From Quadrisphaera sp. DSM 44207 (GTDB lineage: Bacteria > Actinomycetota > Actinomycetes > Actinomycetales > Quadrisphaeraceae), in assembly GCF_900101335.1 (NCBI RefSeq), contig NZ_FNKA01000003.1:682001-746000 (forward strand): 64,000 nt of DNA. The letters are read 5' to 3'. The translations under genes and the position numbers were made by a program. This document shows positions 63,951 through 64,000 of this stretch, one piece after another. Numbering within the stretch: the first letter of the stretch is position 1; the number at the start of each line of letters is the position of its first letter. The notes under the pieces are model-generated. The model searched no databases. It worked only from the letters and a program-made list of their open reading frames with translations, and was not told where the DNA came from.

Positions 63951-64000
63951 AGGGCCGGCGCGCGGCTGCGGGCCGGGGCCTCGGCCGGGAGCGCGGCGGC
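63947..64000 (-). CDS. 3' end of a gene cut by the window edge
   Basis: The last 17 codons read A-A-A-L-P-A-E-A-P-A-R-S-R-A-P-A-L then TGA, overlapping the glycosyltransferase start by 4 bp. The family cannot be told. By position it may be another carotenoid-pathway gene. Confidence 0.5.
   Translation of the reverse strand, partial: AAALPAEAPARSRAPAL

Overview
The window is 64 kb of very high-GC DNA (my estimate is well over 70%), with dense GTG starts, GTGA/ATGA start-stop overlaps and many start codons directly behind a TANNNT -10 box. This is typical of an actinobacterium. The aroG - PASTA kinase - Rv2175c-like - polyprenyl synthase neighbourhood, the crtE-crtI-crtB cluster, class II DAHP synthase, Mqo and a sortase/excalibur pair fit Actinomycetia. 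A Kineococcus- or Kineosporia-like relative is my best guess, not a proven placement.

Layout. (1) 1-4.4 kb is a worn region: an AzlD gene without azlC, an unrecognised winged-helix-like protein, RidA, a GNAT enzyme, then remnants of a metallo-beta-lactamase-fold gene, an endonuclease/exonuclease/phosphatase gene and a sensor kinase. (2) 4.5-13.4 kb is housekeeping: HAD phosphatase, zinc alcohol dehydrogenase, cupin, thyA-folA, a frameshifted secreted GH6 glucanase, a phosphofructokinase with a pyrophosphate-type active site, aroG and threonine aldolase. (3) 13.5-19.6 kb is cell-envelope: a PASTA Ser/Thr kinase, two paralogous LysM-transglycosylases (one behind a possible FliA-type promoter), an Rv2175c-like DNA-binding protein and a lipoprotein esterase. 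(4) 19.6-28 kb holds a CPA2 antiporter, crtB-crtI-crtE (with an 11-bp repeat at the crtI/crtB junction), a CDP-alcohol phosphatidyltransferase and mqo, which seems to start at CTG. (5) 28-36.5 kb has a coupled truncated-LysE / Cys-rich pentapeptide / DUF1810 operon, a class F-type sortase with an excalibur protein, a VOC protein, a MacB/FtsX-type ABC exporter, a dehalogenase-like hydrolase and a 44-aa protein. (6) 36.6-41.3 kb has hipBA behind an AT-rich promoter, then ada-alkA/ogt alkylation repair and an orphan ParA. (7) 41.4-47.3 kb is a second decayed zone with four broken genes. Inside it, 44.05-46.98 kb is a lower-GC island carrying a secreted four-cysteine protein, a CPBP intramembrane protease and an unknown protein. 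(8) 47.4-53.5 kb has a NarL-type two-component system with an ABC-2 exporter, a tRNA 2'-phosphotransferase and a potassium channel. (9) 53.6-60 kb is thiamine metabolism: cytX and thiOSGF each behind their own TPP riboswitch, on opposite strands, with thiE between them. (10) 60-64 kb has a conserved hypothetical protein, a second carotenoid desaturase-like gene, a lipoprotein and a family 2 glycosyltransferase, running out of the window.

No tRNA, rRNA, CRISPR array or intact insertion sequence was seen.
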